NCBI RefSeq assembly: GCF_014196505.1
Contig: NZ_JACIDW010000018.1
Span: 1-64,000, forward strand
Origin: Rhizobium metallidurans
GTDB lineage: Bacteria > Pseudomonadota > Alphaproteobacteria > Rhizobiales > Rhizobiaceae
Direction: 5' to 3'
Length of the DNA: 64,000 nt
Below are positions 9,094 through 16,887 of the stretch, in pieces. Position numbers and translations under genes: made by a program. Position 1 is the first letter of the stretch. Each line of letters starts with the position of its first letter. The notes beneath the pieces were generated by a model that saw nothing but the letters and a program-made list of their open reading frames with translations, was not told the DNA's origin and made no database searches.

Positions 9094-9330
9094 GTGCAGG
9101 TACTCGTCCGCGACAACAATGTTGACCAGGCTCTCCGCGCTCTCAAGAAGAAGATGCAGCGCGAAGGTATTTTCCGCGAAATGAAGATGCGCGACTACTA
9201 CGAGAAGCCTTCGGAAAAGCGCGCCCGCGAAAAGGCCGAAGCTGTTCGTCGCGTTCGCAAGCTGGCACGCAAGCGTCTTCAGCGCGAAAGCGGCGTTGCT
9301 CCTTCGCGCGGAGCTTCTTCCGCACGCTAA
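9094..9330 (+). CDS. rpsU: 30S ribosomal protein S21 (copy 2), GTG start
   Basis: A 78-residue S21 close to the family consensus ([20 protein letters not shown], then [23 protein letters not shown] is continuous with it). The start is GTG at the family N terminus, with AAAGGAA ending ten bases before it; the apparent upstream ATG at 9025 gives 23 residues with no resemblance to S21. Thus both S21 genes of this locus use non-ATG starts. S21 binds near the 3' end of 16S rRNA and aids initiation. A strong terminator follows. Confidence 0.96.
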   Translation: MQVLVRDNNVDQALRALKKKMQREGIFREMKMRDYYEKPSEKRAREKAEAVRRVRKLARKRLQRESGVAPSRGASSAR

Positions 9331-9369
9331 GGCGTTCCGTCGTTATTTCGACGTTTTCAGATGCATGTT

Positions 9370-9402
9370 GGCGGGGGCGATCTGGTCGCCACCGCCTTTT
9401 TT
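9370..9402 (+). terminator. Rho-independent terminator after rpsU copy 2
   Basis: A GC-rich stem (GGCGG and GGCGA pairing with TCGCC and CCGCC, each side with one bulged base) and five-base loop are followed by TTTTTT at 9397-9402. Confidence 0.85.
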
Positions 9403-9462
9403 GTTTGCTGCTTCGCCCGCCCGTCTGAGATTGGCCGGCGGTAATGGGGAAAACGAGCCCGC

Positions 9463-10323
9463 ATGGCTGATACGATGTTGAACACCCGACCCTTGCGTTC
9501 GTCGAAGAAAATGATCGCCCTGCCCGTGATGGCGGTGGTTTCGGTCCTTGCCCTCGCCGGCTGCAACACGAACAGCACCTCCGATGCCGTCATCCGCATC
9601 GACAAGGCTCAGGGCTCGCAGGAAAACATCGCATCGCTGACCTCCGTCATCAACGCAAATCCGCGTGACCCAGAGGGCTACAACGTTCGCGGCTCCGCCT
9701 ATGGTCGCGGCGGCGATTTCCGCGCGGCGTTGAACGACTTCAACACCGCCTTGCAGATCAACCCGAAATTCTACCAGGCCTACGCCAACCGCGCCCTCGT
9801 CTACCGCAACATGGGCCAGCAGCAGCAGGCGATCCAGGATTACAATTCGGCGCTCCAGATCAACCCGAATTACGACGTGGCCCTGATCGGCCGCGGCAAC
9901 GTCTACCGCACCGCCGGCCAGGACGACGCCGCCTTCAACGATTTCAACAAGGCGATCCAGAACGGCACCACCGACGGCCGCGCCTATCACAATCGCGGCC
10001 TGATCTTCCAGAAGCGCAACCAGCAGGACAAGGCGATCGAGGATTTCTCCAGGGCGATCTCGCTGTCGCCGAACTCGCCGGAGCCCTACAACGGTCGCGG
10101 CATCTCCTACATCGCCACCAATGACGACGACAACGCCTTCGCCGACTTCAACCACGCGATCGAGCTGAACGGCAATCTCGCCGAGAGCTGGGCCAACCAG
10201 GCGCTGGTCTACGAGCGCAAGGGCGACAAGCAGAAGGCGGCGCGATCCTATCGCCAAGCCATCAACCTCGACCCGAAATATCAGCCGGCCAAGGATGGTC
10301 TCGCCCGCGTCAGCGGCGCCTGA
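9463..10323 (+). CDS. TPR-repeat lipoprotein
   Basis: A 286-residue predicted lipoprotein. The N terminus has basic residues, a hydrophobic segment and a lipobox LAGC at 31-34, so Cys34 would be lipidated after signal peptidase II cleavage. About six tetratricopeptide repeats follow (for example AYANRALVYRNMGQQQQAI and AYHNRGLIFQKRNQQDKAI), the arrangement of NlpI-like scaffold lipoproteins. Exact partners are unknown; in NlpI the repeats hold peptidoglycan hydrolases and proteases. It lies 130 bases after the rpsU terminator, so it has its own promoter, and is followed by a hairpin. Confidence 0.9.
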   Translation: MADTMLNTRPLRSSKKMIALPVMAVVSVLALAGCNTNSTSDAVIRIDKAQGSQENIASLTSVINANPRDPEGYNVRGSAYGRGGDFRAALNDFNTALQINPKFYQAYANRALVYRNMGQQQQAIQDYNSALQINPNYDVALIGRGNVYRTAGQDDAAFNDFNKAIQNGTTDGRAYHNRGLIFQKRNQQDKAIEDFSRAISLSPNSPEPYNGRGISYIATNDDDNAFADFNHAIELNGNLAESWANQALVYERKGDKQKAARSYRQAINLDPKYQPAKDGLARVSGA

Positions 10324-10336
10324 TCCACCAAACGGC

Positions 10337-10360
10337 GGGAGCGATCCTATGCTCGCTCCC
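10337..10360 (+). terminator. Hairpin after the TPR lipoprotein gene
   Basis: A perfect eight-base stem (GGGAGCGA with TCGCTCCC) lies 14 bases after the stop. Only two T residues follow, so it is either a weak terminator or an mRNA 3' stabiliser. Confidence 0.5.
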
Positions 10361-10600
10361 TTCCGGCCGCGCGGCGTCAGCTGACGTCGCAAAGGACGAT
10401 TTCCGACAAATGGCCGCGGGCATGCTTTAGTGTGTTGCAAGCGATCCCCCCTGCCCCTAACATGCGACGGGTTCGATAGCAGGCTATCGGGAGCGTGATG
10501 GCGCGTTGAGGGCGGATGTCGTGGTTGAAGTCTGTGCTGTTACCTGTTGGAAACCCGCGCCCGCGGCTGCCGGCCTACCCTTCGAGCGGTGCCCGTGCCG

Positions 10601-12259
10601 ATGAAGCGTAGCTTTCGTTTTTTCCCCAAGGCCTCGATCGGCACCTACCTGATCGCGATGGCGGTGGCCGTGGCGCTGCCGATCTTCGCGCTGGTGGCGC
10701 TGCTGCTCGGCCAGCTGGAAGACAGCCAGCGTTCGATCCTGAAGCGCGAGACCGCGCAGGACGCCACCGCCCTTGCCCGCACCGTCGATCGCCAGCTGCA
10801 GGACATGGCGACGACGCTGCGATTGCTGGCAACCTCGCCCGAGCTCGAGACCGGCGATTTCGAGGCCTTCCACAATCGTACCGAAACGGCGATGCGCGCC
10901 AATACCCTGTATGTGCTCGCAACCGACAAGACCGGCCAGCTCCTGTTGAACACCCGTGTCGACTACGGCACCCCGCTCGGCAAGGTGGCGAACCTGCCAT
11001 CCGTAGAGGCGGTCATGCGATCCGGCCGCATCGAGGCCTCCGACGTCTTCATGGGCCGCACCAGCGGCGAATGGGTCTACAACGTCGCCATGCCTGTCGA
11101 TGTCGGCAAGGTCGCGGCGCTGATCATCACCCAGAACGCCAGGGATCTCGCCAGGCTGGTCTCCACCGAGGGCCTGTCGGCCGATTGGTCGGCGGCGATC
11201 CTCGACCAGAGCGGCCAGGTGGTCGCCTCGGCCGGCGCCACCAGTCTCGATTTCGGCAAGCCTTTCGACCCCCGCATCCTTCCGTCGCTGATCAATTCCA
11301 GCGGCGTCTACGAGGACCGCGTCGTCATGCCGAACGCTCTCCTCGGTTATGCGCAGATCCCCGGCTGGTCGTGGAAGGCCGTGGTCTGGGGGCCGGTCGC
11401 CACCGCCCAGGCCTCGATCCTCACGACATGGCGCTTCCTGATCATCGGCGGCATCGCGCTGTTTCTGGTCGCCATCCTCGGCGCCTATGTCGTCGCCCGG
11501 CAGGTTCGCTCCACCATCCGCGCCATCGCCGACATGGCCAACCGCATGGGCGAAGGCCATATCGTCTCGCCGATCGAAACCAGCGTGATCGAGGCCAACC
11601 GCGTCGCCGTGGCGCTCTCCAACGCTTCCTTCGACCGCAGCCAGACGGAAGACCGGCTGCATTTCGTCATGAACGAACTCGTCCACCGCACCAAGAACCT
11701 GCTTGCGCTCGCCCAGGCGATGATGCGCCAGATCGCCCGGCAGGCTGGATCGGTGGAGGAATACCAGGCCGCTGTCGCCGATCGCCTGGAAGGACTGGCG
11801 CGTTCGATCCAGCTTCTGACCAGCGAGCAATGGGCAGGCGCGTCGCTACGCCGCGTCATCGACATCCACCTCGAAGCCTTCCCGCACGCCCTGCAGCAGA
11901 TCGAGGTGACCGGTACCGATTTCATGCTGAAGCCGGAGGCCGTGCAGAACCTCGGCCTCACCTTGCATGAACTCGCCACCAATTCGATCAAGTACGGCGC
12001 GCTCTCGGTCCCTCAGGGCCGCGTCAGGCTCTACTGGCAGAGCATTCAGGAAAACGACCACACCGAGGAGATGCTGCGCGTCGTCTGGGACGAGCGAGAC
12101 GGCCCGCCGGTGACCGCCCCGGAGCGCTCCGGCTTCGGCACGACCGTGATCAAGAACCACGCCGCCGCCGCCTTCAGCGGCAGCGTCCATGTCGACTTCC
12201 GGCCGGAAGGCCTGCGCTGGGAACTGACGGCGCCACGCCGCGTCCTTCAACGCGACTGA
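10601..12259 (+). CDS. HWE-family sensor histidine kinase with periplasmic Cache-type sensor
   Basis: A 552-residue membrane sensor kinase. Helices at about 16-37 and 277-299 bracket a periplasmic region of some 240 residues with the layout of a double Cache domain, followed by a short HAMP-like linker. The kinase core is of the HWE/HisKA_2 type: H-box NELVHRTKNLLAL with His362, N-box LHELATNSIKYGALS around Asn461, the signature WDERDGPPV at 496-504, and a short GFGTT glycine box. These kinases are abundant in rhizobia. No response regulator is adjacent, so it is an orphan. A TTG start 54 bases upstream is possible but lacks a ribosome site; I use the first ATG. Confidence 0.9.
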   Translation: MKRSFRFFPKASIGTYLIAMAVAVALPIFALVALLLGQLEDSQRSILKRETAQDATALARTVDRQLQDMATTLRLLATSPELETGDFEAFHNRTETAMRANTLYVLATDKTGQLLLNTRVDYGTPLGKVANLPSVEAVMRSGRIEASDVFMGRTSGEWVYNVAMPVDVGKVAALIITQNARDLARLVSTEGLSADWSAAILDQSGQVVASAGATSLDFGKPFDPRILPSLINSSGVYEDRVVMPNALLGYAQIPGWSWKAVVWGPVATAQASILTTWRFLIIGGIALFLVAILGAYVVARQVRSTIRAIADMANRMGEGHIVSPIETSVIEANRVAVALSNASFDRSQTEDRLHFVMNELVHRTKNLLALAQAMMRQIARQAGSVEEYQAAVADRLEGLARSIQLLTSEQWAGASLRRVIDIHLEAFPHALQQIEVTGTDFMLKPEAVQNLGLTLHELATNSIKYGALSVPQGRVRLYWQSIQENDHTEEMLRVVWDERDGPPVTAPERSGFGTTVIKNHAAAAFSGSVHVDFRPEGLRWELTAPRRVLQRD

Positions 12260-12358
12260 GGCCCTCGCCCGCCTGAGTAACAGGCACGAACGAAAACCGG
12301 GCGGCCATCCACCCGGCTCCATCATGTCGAACTATCGTGAAAAGTCGCCGGTCGCCGC

Positions 12359-12583
12359 TTAGCGCAGCAGCACGAGGCCGGCGATGAAGACGATCAGCAT
12401 CACCACGATGCCGCCGAGCAGGCCCGCGCCGGCGAAGAAGCCGGCGGTCATGCCGAGCAGGAGCGCGACGAGGAACAGCGTGCCGAACTTCGCGGCCGCC
12501 AGGAACATGCTGTAGGTCTGCTCGTGCGCCGGATAGTCCATCGGCGCGCCGACTTCGGCGGGTCCGCTATTGTGCTCGGCCAT
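12359..12583 (-). CDS. aa3-type cytochrome c oxidase subunit IV
   Basis: A 74-residue membrane protein of the bacterial aa3 oxidase subunit IV family: a short polar N terminus, the MDYPAHEQTYSMFL motif, and two hydrophobic helices (about 32-52 and 54-73). It is an accessory subunit in the inner membrane next to subunits I and III. The start is the third of three close Met codons, chosen for GGGAGA at a good distance. The main oxidase genes are not in this window. Confidence 0.88.
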   Translation of the reverse strand: MAEHNSGPAEVGAPMDYPAHEQTYSMFLAAAKFGTLFLVALLLGMTAGFFAGAGLLGGIVVMLIVFIAGLVLLR

Positions 12584-12756
12584 GATTGTCATCTCCCTGA
12601 AACCCCGGCCGGCATCATGATGCGGCCACATGACTTTCTCGTTCGCGCGCTCCCATGCGCGAACGTCCCGTTAGAGAAATTGCACAAAGCCCACGAAAGC
12701 GCAATGCATGAGAATGCCGCGGGCGGGCGGCTTTCCCATGCATCGTGCTGGATTGT

Positions 12757-13509
12757 TCAGAGCGGCAGATCGGTACCGAACTGGCCCTCGGGCACGAAGC
12801 GCGCCGTCGGAATGATCGTCAGCGGCGGCAGCGTGTCGTTGGGGTTGCGCGAGAACATCATGCGCTGTTCGCTGGCGCTGGAGATGAAGAAGGGATAGCG
12901 CGTCAACAGCTTGCGCCCGACCTCGATGACATTGGTCGCCATCAGCGTCATGTCGATCCCGTAATTCTTCGCCAGCTGGCCGGGCACGATGGTGTCGGCG
13001 TAGAAGACGCGCTTGTAGAACGCGGCATGCGGCGGCCGGCAGAACTGCAGCACCCGGCTGGCGCGGAAATAGGCCGCGGCGACGATCGACGGACGCAGCG
13101 TGAGATAGGGGATCCAGGAGAGATCGGCGGTCATTTCCGGGTCGGCGGCGAAGCGTGCAGGATCGATCAGCGTCAGGCCGGCATCGAGCATCGCGTCCAT
13201 TGCCCAGGGAAAGGCGCCGCCCGATTGGCTGAGCCGATGGTCGGGTGTCACATAATGGATCCGGACCGTGCTGACCATTTCCCCATAATAGTACAGGCCG
13301 AAAACATAGGCGTGGCTGTCGAAATCGCTGTCGTCGAGCAGCCCCTTGGGAGCCAGCGCCAGCACGTCGTGCGCCTTGTAGGCCTTGTAGCGCAGGCGTT
13401 CCACCTGTGCCAGGTCCTCGTTGCTTTCAACGCGGCGGTATTCGACATTATCGAGAACTTCAAGAATCTTGCGGCTGAAATCACTTGCGTTGGAATGTGA
13501 TCCTGACAT
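12757..13509 (-). CDS. FeeM/autoinducer-synthase-like acyltransferase
   Basis: A 250-residue cytoplasmic protein with the fold signature of GNAT-related acyl-amino-acid synthases (FeeM type) and acyl-homoserine-lactone synthases: an early RLRYKAYKAHDVL block (Arg40) comparable to the conserved Arg of LuxI-like enzymes, an acidic LLDDSDFDSHAYVF segment, then the central strand GEMVSTVRIH and, further on, a long C-terminal half. Such enzymes join a fatty acyl chain from acyl-ACP to an amino acid or amine. Which product is made here cannot be told. Two perfect CtrA boxes lie upstream, pointing to cell-cycle control. It shares strand with the GGDEF/EAL gene but is separated by 180 bases. A distant GNAT enzyme of other specificity is the alternative. 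Confidence 0.7.
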   Translation of the reverse strand: MSGSHSNASDFSRKILEVLDNVEYRRVESNEDLAQVERLRYKAYKAHDVLALAPKGLLDDSDFDSHAYVFGLYYYGEMVSTVRIHYVTPDHRLSQSGGAFPWAMDAMLDAGLTLIDPARFAADPEMTADLSWIPYLTLRPSIVAAAYFRASRVLQFCRPPHAAFYKRVFYADTIVPGQLAKNYGIDMTLMATNVIEVGRKLLTRYPFFISSASEQRMMFSRNPNDTLPPLTIIPTARFVPEGQFGTDLPL

Positions 13510-13525
13510 TGTGCCCGTCCGTTCG

Positions 13526-13540
13526 TTAACGGGTTATTAA
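13526..13540 (-). promoter_or_regulatory. CtrA box (TTAA-N7-TTAA), start-proximal
   Basis: TTAA at 13526-13529 and 13537-13540 with exactly seven bases between. It ends 17 bases before the ATG of the FeeM-like gene, so it lies near or downstream of the likely transcription start, a position more typical of repression. Confidence 0.6.
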
Positions 13541-13570
13541 TCATCCGAACACGAGCCGAAACGCAAGATT

Positions 13571-13585
13571 TTAACGTAAATTTAA
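13571..13585 (-). promoter_or_regulatory. CtrA box (TTAA-N7-TTAA), start-distal
   Basis: TTAA at 13571-13574 and 13582-13585, again with seven bases between, in an AT-rich stretch that also holds two further TTAA words. At about 62-76 bases before the ATG it is well placed to overlap a -35 region and activate. Confidence 0.65.
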
Positions 13586-13689
13586 TCGTATTTAAGTTGT
13601 TAAGGTTAATGCGCCGCAATCATCGCGCAACGGTGGAAGCCAGCGGTTGCGATGGCGGCGACATCAGCGATGATCAGAAGTGGAAAAGC

Positions 13690-15996
13690 TCAGGCGACGT
13701 TGTTGCGCCGGCGCGGCAACGGCGTGCGGCGGCCGATCGCCTCCTGCAGCAGCGCGACGTTCTGCGCTGGCACCGGCGGCGAGAAGACGTAGCCCTGGAC
13801 GAGATCGGTCGCCCGGTACTTGTTGAGCAGCGCCAGCTGCTCGGCGGTTTCCACGCCTTCGGTGACGATCTTGAGCCCGAGCTCGCGGGCAAGATTGACC
13901 GTGCCGCGCAGAAGCTTCAGCCGGCGGCCGTCCTCCACGATGTTGCGCAGGAAGGAGCGGTCGATCTTGATGATGTCGAGCGGCAGCGTATCCAGATAGC
14001 TCAGGCTGGAGAAGCCGGTGCCGAAATCGTCGATGGCGATGGTGATGCCGCTGTTGCGCAGCTCCGCCAGGATGGCGCGCACCGCCGCCGGCTCGTCGAT
14101 GAGGCAGCTTTCGGTGATTTCCAGATGCAGCCGCGCGGGGCTCAGCCCGGAGTTTTTCAGCGCTTCCGAAACCACGGCGAGAATGTCGTTGTCGCGCAGG
14201 TCGCGCGCCGAAAGGTTCACGGAGACCGCGATGTGATCCGGCCAGGTCATGCAGTCCACGCAGGCCTTCATCAGGATGAAGCGCGTGATGTCGGAGATGA
14301 TGCCCATGTCCTCGGCAAGACGGATGAACACATCCGGCGGGATGGCCCCCTTCTCCGGGTGCACCCAGCGCGCCAGCGCCTCGGCGCATTCGATGCGCGA
14401 TCCGTCCGCCTTGAACATCGGCTGATAGGCGATGTTGAGACCGTTGGAGGCCACCGCCTCACGCAGGTCGGCCTTCAGCTTCTGCTTTTCGATATAGCGT
14501 CCGTCCATCTCGCGTTCGAAGCCGGAAATGCCGCCGCGCTCCTTGGACTTGCTCTCGAACAGCGCGAGATCCGCCTTGATGCTCCATTCGTCCATCGCGA
14601 AGGCATCGCTTTCGAGGATGGCGAAGCCGGCCGAGAGCGACACCAGGAAGGTGACGTCGTCGGCCTCGTAATTGCCCTGGATTTCGGCGTGAACGCGGCG
14701 GATCTCGGCGTCCATCGCTTCCGCGTCCTTGGCGTGCGGGAAGAACAGGATGAACTGGTCGCCCATCAGGCGGCCGACGATCGCCTTGCGCGAGCGCTCC
14801 TCGATGCGGTTGGCGATGGCGCAGAGCAGCCGGTCACCGGTGATGTGGCCGCGCATGTCGTTGACATGCTTGAACTCGTCGATATCGAGCACCATGAAGC
14901 CGAGCGGGCCACGCTTGCGCGGATGGCGGTTCAGGTAATCCTGCACGAGGTGGCTGAAATATTCGCGGTTCGGCAGGCCCGTCAGCGCGTCGTAGCGCAC
15001 CATGTGCAGGATCTTCTGCTCGGCCTTCACGCGGCTCGACACGTCCTCGAAGATCAGCACGGCGCCGCCATCGGCGCGGCGGCTGGCGGAGAATTCGAGC
15101 GACAGGTCCTCGGGGAAATGGATGAGCATGCGCGACAGCTTGCCCTCCGCGACATGTGTCATCTGCCGCAGGATGAGTTCCGGCTGCGAGGAATCCATGA
15201 AATTGTAGCGCGCCCCGTAGCGCAGGACGGCGCCGAGATCGCGGTCCTTCAACCGCTCCGGCGCCCCGATCTTCAGCAGTTCGCAGGCCTTGCGGTTCAC
15301 CACCTGGATGCGGTTTTCCGCGTCCACCATGACAAGCCCGTGCGGCATGTTGTTCAGCGCCGTGTCGAACCGGTCGGCGATAGAGGTGATCTCGCGCCGC
15401 GCGATGACGTTCTCGTAGAGGAACTCGCGCACGCCGTTGGCCATCGCCCGGGTGGTCAGCCAGAAGGGAATGAGGAAGACGGACAGGATGCCGCGATAGA
15501 AATCCATCGCCATCAGGCTGCAGATGATCATCGGCAGGCAGCAGGAGAAGGTCTGCAGGTCGACGGCCATGCGCGAACCGTAGTTGCGCCCGACCACCGA
15601 AACCATGGTCGCCATCGTCACCGAGATGCTGGCGAGCTCGGAGAAGCTGTCGTGCAGCATGAAGATCGCATAGCCGCTGCAGATGCCGAGCAAAGTCGTC
15701 GTGCAGGCGGCGCCCGCCACCAGTATCCGCTCCCAGCGCTCGATGTCGGCACGCGACATCGTGTCCTTGTCGACACGGTCGAACTGGCGGAAGGTGATCA
15801 TGCGGGCGCAGAAGACGAGGAAGAAGCCGCCGGCCAGCCAGAGGTAGACGCTGGAGCCGGTCTTGAATGCAATGGCCAGGCAGGTCGCCATGTGAACGAT
15901 GACGCCGGCGAGCAACGTCATGCGGTTTCCCGAGAGGGAACTCACAAACGAGAGATATACATCCGTAGGGACCCTGCTCGGGCTATCTGGCTTCAT
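13690..15996 (-). CDS. Membrane PAS-GGDEF-EAL protein with degenerate GGDEF, probable c-di-GMP phosphodiesterase
   Basis: A 768-residue protein: five or six hydrophobic helices in the first 190 residues, a PAS-like segment (about 205-320), a GGDEF-fold domain (330-490) and an EAL domain (505-755). The cyclase signature reads MGDQF at 411-415 instead of GGDEF, so diguanylate cyclase activity is unlikely; such domains often bind GTP and regulate the EAL part. The EAL domain looks active: AEALARW (EAL 539-541), then LEITES, DDFGTGFSS, IKIDRSF and EGVETAEQ. Predicted role is hydrolysis of c-di-GMP at the inner membrane, with effects on motility or biofilm. Confidence 0.9.
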   Translation of the reverse strand: MKPDSPSRVPTDVYLSFVSSLSGNRMTLLAGVIVHMATCLAIAFKTGSSVYLWLAGGFFLVFCARMITFRQFDRVDKDTMSRADIERWERILVAGAACTTTLLGICSGYAIFMLHDSFSELASISVTMATMVSVVGRNYGSRMAVDLQTFSCCLPMIICSLMAMDFYRGILSVFLIPFWLTTRAMANGVREFLYENVIARREITSIADRFDTALNNMPHGLVMVDAENRIQVVNRKACELLKIGAPERLKDRDLGAVLRYGARYNFMDSSQPELILRQMTHVAEGKLSRMLIHFPEDLSLEFSASRRADGGAVLIFEDVSSRVKAEQKILHMVRYDALTGLPNREYFSHLVQDYLNRHPRKRGPLGFMVLDIDEFKHVNDMRGHITGDRLLCAIANRIEERSRKAIVGRLMGDQFILFFPHAKDAEAMDAEIRRVHAEIQGNYEADDVTFLVSLSAGFAILESDAFAMDEWSIKADLALFESKSKERGGISGFEREMDGRYIEKQKLKADLREAVASNGLNIAYQPMFKADGSRIECAEALARWVHPEKGAIPPDVFIRLAEDMGIISDITRFILMKACVDCMTWPDHIAVSVNLSARDLRDNDILAVVSEALKNSGLSPARLHLEITESCLIDEPAAVRAILAELRNSGITIAIDDFGTGFSSLSYLDTLPLDIIKIDRSFLRNIVEDGRRLKLLRGTVNLARELGLKIVTEGVETAEQLALLNKYRATDLVQGYVFSPPVPAQNVALLQEAIGRRTPLPRRRNNVA

Positions 15997-16326
15997 CCAA
16001 TATTTTCCCTGTACCGCAGCACCCTACCGCCAACCCTTTAAAAATTGATTTCTGGTCACCCGCACATTTGGTTGATTTTTCTACAATCCTGGGGAGAGTA
16101 GAGCTGAAAAATTGCTGTTTTTGCAGCCTTACGGGGATGTTTCACAATAAGGCGGTCCACCTAGAGGTTGTCGCGACCCGCACCGGCAAGCGCAGCTGGC
16201 GGTTCGCCGTCTATATAAGACTATAATCCAACATCGGGGCTTTCCGCTTTCAATTCCCATGCCCCTGATCTACGAATCGGGGCGGGAGAACATGGGATAA
16301 AACCCGTGAAATAGGAGGGGGAAGGC
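15997..16326. other. 330-base promoter region upstream of the TRAP genes
   Basis: No coding frame is credible. A TATAAT word at 16222-16227 is a plausible -10 for the transporter genes, and a short stem of CCCC and GGGG arms lies at about 16262-16283. A strong AGGAGGGG ribosome site precedes the first TRAP gene. Confidence 0.45.
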
Positions 16327-16866
16327 ATGCCGGTTTTTCTAGCCGTCAGCCGGCTGATCGATGCTGTCAGCCAGTTCATGGGCAAGCTGTCCGAATACAT
16401 GGTGCTGCTCTGCTGTCTCATCAGCGCCGCCAACGCGCTGATCCGCTACACCTTCAACTACAGCTCCAACGGCTGGCTCGAGATCCAGTGGTATCTCTTC
16501 GCCTTCGTCGTGGTTCTCGGCGCCGCCCACACGCTGCGCATGAACGAGCATGTCCGCGTCGACCTGATCTACGGCTCGGTGTCGGACCGGGCGCGTCTGT
16601 GGATCGATACGATCGGGCTGATCGTCTTCCTGCTCCCGGCCTGCATCTTCCTCACCTGGCTGTGCTGGCCCTTCTTCTGGCTCTCCTACATGCAGAACGA
16701 GGTCTCCTCCAACGCCGGCGGGCTGATCCGCTGGCCGGTCAAGCTCATCCTGGTGGCGGGCTTCGGCCTTCTGACGCTGCAGGGCTTCTCCGAGCTGATC
16801 AAGCGCATCGCCGCGCTGACGGGTCACCTCGTCGTCGAGACCAAGTACGAAAAGCCGCTGCAGTAA
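16327..16866 (+). CDS. TRAP transporter small permease (DctQ type)
   Basis: A 179-residue inner-membrane protein with four hydrophobic helices and the DctQ-family core (SNGWLEIQWYLFAFVVVLGA and RMNEHVRVDL). It is the small membrane subunit of a tripartite ATP-independent periplasmic transporter, which imports organic acids using the sodium or proton gradient. It precedes the large permease by 21 bases. The solute-binding protein is convergent, downstream of the large subunit. Confidence 0.93.
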   Translation: MPVFLAVSRLIDAVSQFMGKLSEYMVLLCCLISAANALIRYTFNYSSNGWLEIQWYLFAFVVVLGAAHTLRMNEHVRVDLIYGSVSDRARLWIDTIGLIVFLLPACIFLTWLCWPFFWLSYMQNEVSSNAGGLIRWPVKLILVAGFGLLTLQGFSELIKRIAALTGHLVVETKYEKPLQ

Positions 16867-16887
16867 CCGCGACCGGGAGGAAAGCCT

